NCBI GenBank assembly: GCA_007133115.1
Contig: SLNI01000093.1
Location: forward strand, 1 to 8,068
DNA length: 8,068 bases
Direction of reading: 5' to 3'
Origin: Thioalkalivibrio sp.
GTDB lineage: Bacteria; Pseudomonadota; Gammaproteobacteria; Ectothiorhodospirales; Ectothiorhodospiraceae
In this document: one piece after another, positions 7,087 to 8,068 of the stretch
How the letters are laid out: each line of letters opens with the position of its first letter
Numbering within the stretch: position 1 is the first letter of the stretch
Position numbers and translations under genes: made by a program
The notes under the pieces: model-generated
Seen by the model: the letters and a program-made list of their open reading frames with translations, nothing else
Told to the model about the DNA's origin: nothing
Databases searched by the model: none

Positions 7087-8068
7087 CGTCTTCGAGAAAC
7101 CTTTCCAGTAGATCGTTCAGGAAACGCAGGCCAAGGTCGGTGGCACACAGGACCCCGGGATCGGGCTCCAGCAGGCCCTGATCGATCGCACGTGCGGTTG
7201 TCCCGGCGAGGACGGAGATCGGCAGACCCGTGCGTTCGACGAACAGCGCCGCCGGGACTCCGCGCGTCAGACGCAGCGCATTGAGCATGAATTCGAACGG
7301 CAGGGCGGCCGGCGTGATCGGCGTCACCTGGACGCTGCAGGGGTCGCGCAGGTAGGCCTCGGGTTGCCGCGGCTGGAGCCGCCGTTCGACGGTCCCGCGT
7401 GCAACATCGGTGAGCTTGCCGTGGGCGCCCGCCCCCAGCCCAAGGTAATCGCCGAATTCCCAGTAGTTGCGGTTGTGCCGGCATTCCTGGCCCGTCCTCG
7501 CGTACGCCGAGATTTCATACCGAGTATAGTCCTCGTCCCGCAGAAGCAACTGGCCTTCCGTGAAAAGTGCGTCCACGGTGTCCTCCGAGGGCAGGACGGG
7601 TGGCCGAGCCGCGAACAGCGTGTTGGGCTCCAGCGTCAGCTGATACCAGGAGATGTGCTCGGGCCGAGCCGCGATGGCGGCCTGGAGGTCCGCCAGCCCC
7701 TGTTCCCGGGACTGGCCGGGCAGGCCGAACATGAGGTCCAGATTCAGGTTGTCGAAGCCGCCGGCGCGAGCCTCCTCGATCGCCCTGTAGGCGTCCTGGT
7801 CATCGTGGATGCGACCGATGCGACCCAGCAGTTCGCGATCGAAACTCTGGATGCCGAGCGACAGCCGGTTGATCCCGGCCTGGCGATACCCGCTGAACAG
7901 ACCATGCTCCACCGTGCCCGGGTTGGCCTCCAGGGTCACCTCGAGATCCGGCCGCCAGGGCAGACGGGCGCGGATACCCGAAAGGAGCTCGTCGATGGCC
8001 TCGGGTGAAAACAGGCTGGGGGTGCCGCCGCCAATGAAGAGGCTCTCCAGGCGCCGCCCCCAGACCCG
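7070..8068 (-). CDS. hemW: Haem chaperone HemW (radical SAM), 5' end outside window
   Basis: HemW is a membrane-associated radical SAM protein that binds haem and delivers it to respiratory enzymes; it was long misnamed coproporphyrinogen oxidase. In-frame coding runs to the window edge, giving 332 residues; about 50 N-terminal residues with the CxxxCxxC cluster loop are missing. Visible marks include the SAM-binding GGGTPS segment (8012-8029), TLEANPGT just after it, LSLGIQSFD, LNLDLMFGLPGQS, YEISAYARTG, and CRHNRNYWEFGDYLGLGAGAHGK-type residues that are diagnostic of HemW (H, N and W in HNRNYW; GAGAHGK). The GTG at 7939 is an internal Val, not the start. The C-terminus holds the HemN-type C-terminal region ending in an acidic tail. 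It leads a minus-strand unit with the cysteine-rich and Rof-like genes, overlapping the former by 17 bases. A HemN identity is less likely given the sequence blocks. Confidence 0.95.
   Translation of the reverse strand, partial: RVWGRRLESLFIGGGTPSLFSPEAIDELLSGIRARLPWRPDLEVTLEANPGTVEHGLFSGYRQAGINRLSLGIQSFDRELLGRIGRIHDDQDAYRAIEEARAGGFDNLNLDLMFGLPGQSREQGLADLQAAIAARPEHISWYQLTLEPNTLFAARPPVLPSEDTVDALFTEGQLLLRDEDYTRYEISAYARTGQECRHNRNYWEFGDYLGLGAGAHGKLTDVARGTVERRLQPRQPEAYLRDPCSVQVTPITPAALPFEFMLNALRLTRGVPAALFVERTGLPISVLAGTTARAIDQGLLEPDPGVLCATDLGLRFLNDLLERFLEDDDAAD

Noticed and set aside
7601..7673. Direct repeat of GGCCGAGCCGCGA about 60 bases apart in hemW
   Set aside because: Both copies encode an AARP tetrapeptide within a normal HemW sequence; likely coincidence of codon choice.

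Overview
The window is GC-rich, tightly packed bacterial chromosome. MutY-YggX linkage with an AsmA gene upstream, a Rof-type Rho-binding protein and the HemW type all suggest a gammaproteobacterium. A LipS-like radical SAM gene at the left edge would fit a sulfur-oxidising lineage such as the Chromatiales/Ectothiorhodospiraceae, but that is inference. No insertion sequence, integrase, phage gene or CRISPR array is visible, and most of the window is core genome.

Layout, left to right. (1) 1-780, plus strand: the 3' part of a radical SAM gene, probably a LipS-type lipoyl synthase. (2) 781-1163: a short intergenic stretch holding a tRNA-Phe gene on the minus strand with its own promoter, leader hairpin and intrinsic terminator. 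(3) 1164-5907, minus strand: an apparent five-gene operon, transcribed moaC > asmA-like > secreted START/SRPBCC protein > mutY > yggX. Adjacent genes overlap by 1, 4 or 17 bases or are 2 bases apart. (4) 5908-5952: a 45-bp divergent spacer with a consensus -10 box and a 10-bp palindrome. (5) 5953-6627, plus strand: moaD-moaE, the two subunits of molybdopterin synthase. (6) 6641-8068, minus strand: hemW (5' end outside the window) > CPxCG cysteine-rich small protein > Rof-like small protein, again with overlapping genes, converging on moaE.

How the genes work together. MoaC makes cyclic pyranopterin monophosphate and MoaD/MoaE convert it to molybdopterin, so the divergent pair covers consecutive steps of molybdenum cofactor synthesis. 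MutY (an Fe-S DNA glycosylase for A opposite 8-oxoG) and YggX (iron handling and oxidative protection) form a classic oxidative-stress pair. The AsmA-like envelope protein and the secreted START-like protein may share a lipid-related role. HemW is an Fe-S radical SAM haem chaperone. Iron, Fe-S and redox chemistry recur across the window.

The least ordinary items are the Rof-like protein, whose net charge looks reversed relative to E. coli Rof; the START protein between asmA and mutY; the back-to-back moaC/moaD promoter region; and the LipS-like gene. I found no clearly undescribed system.
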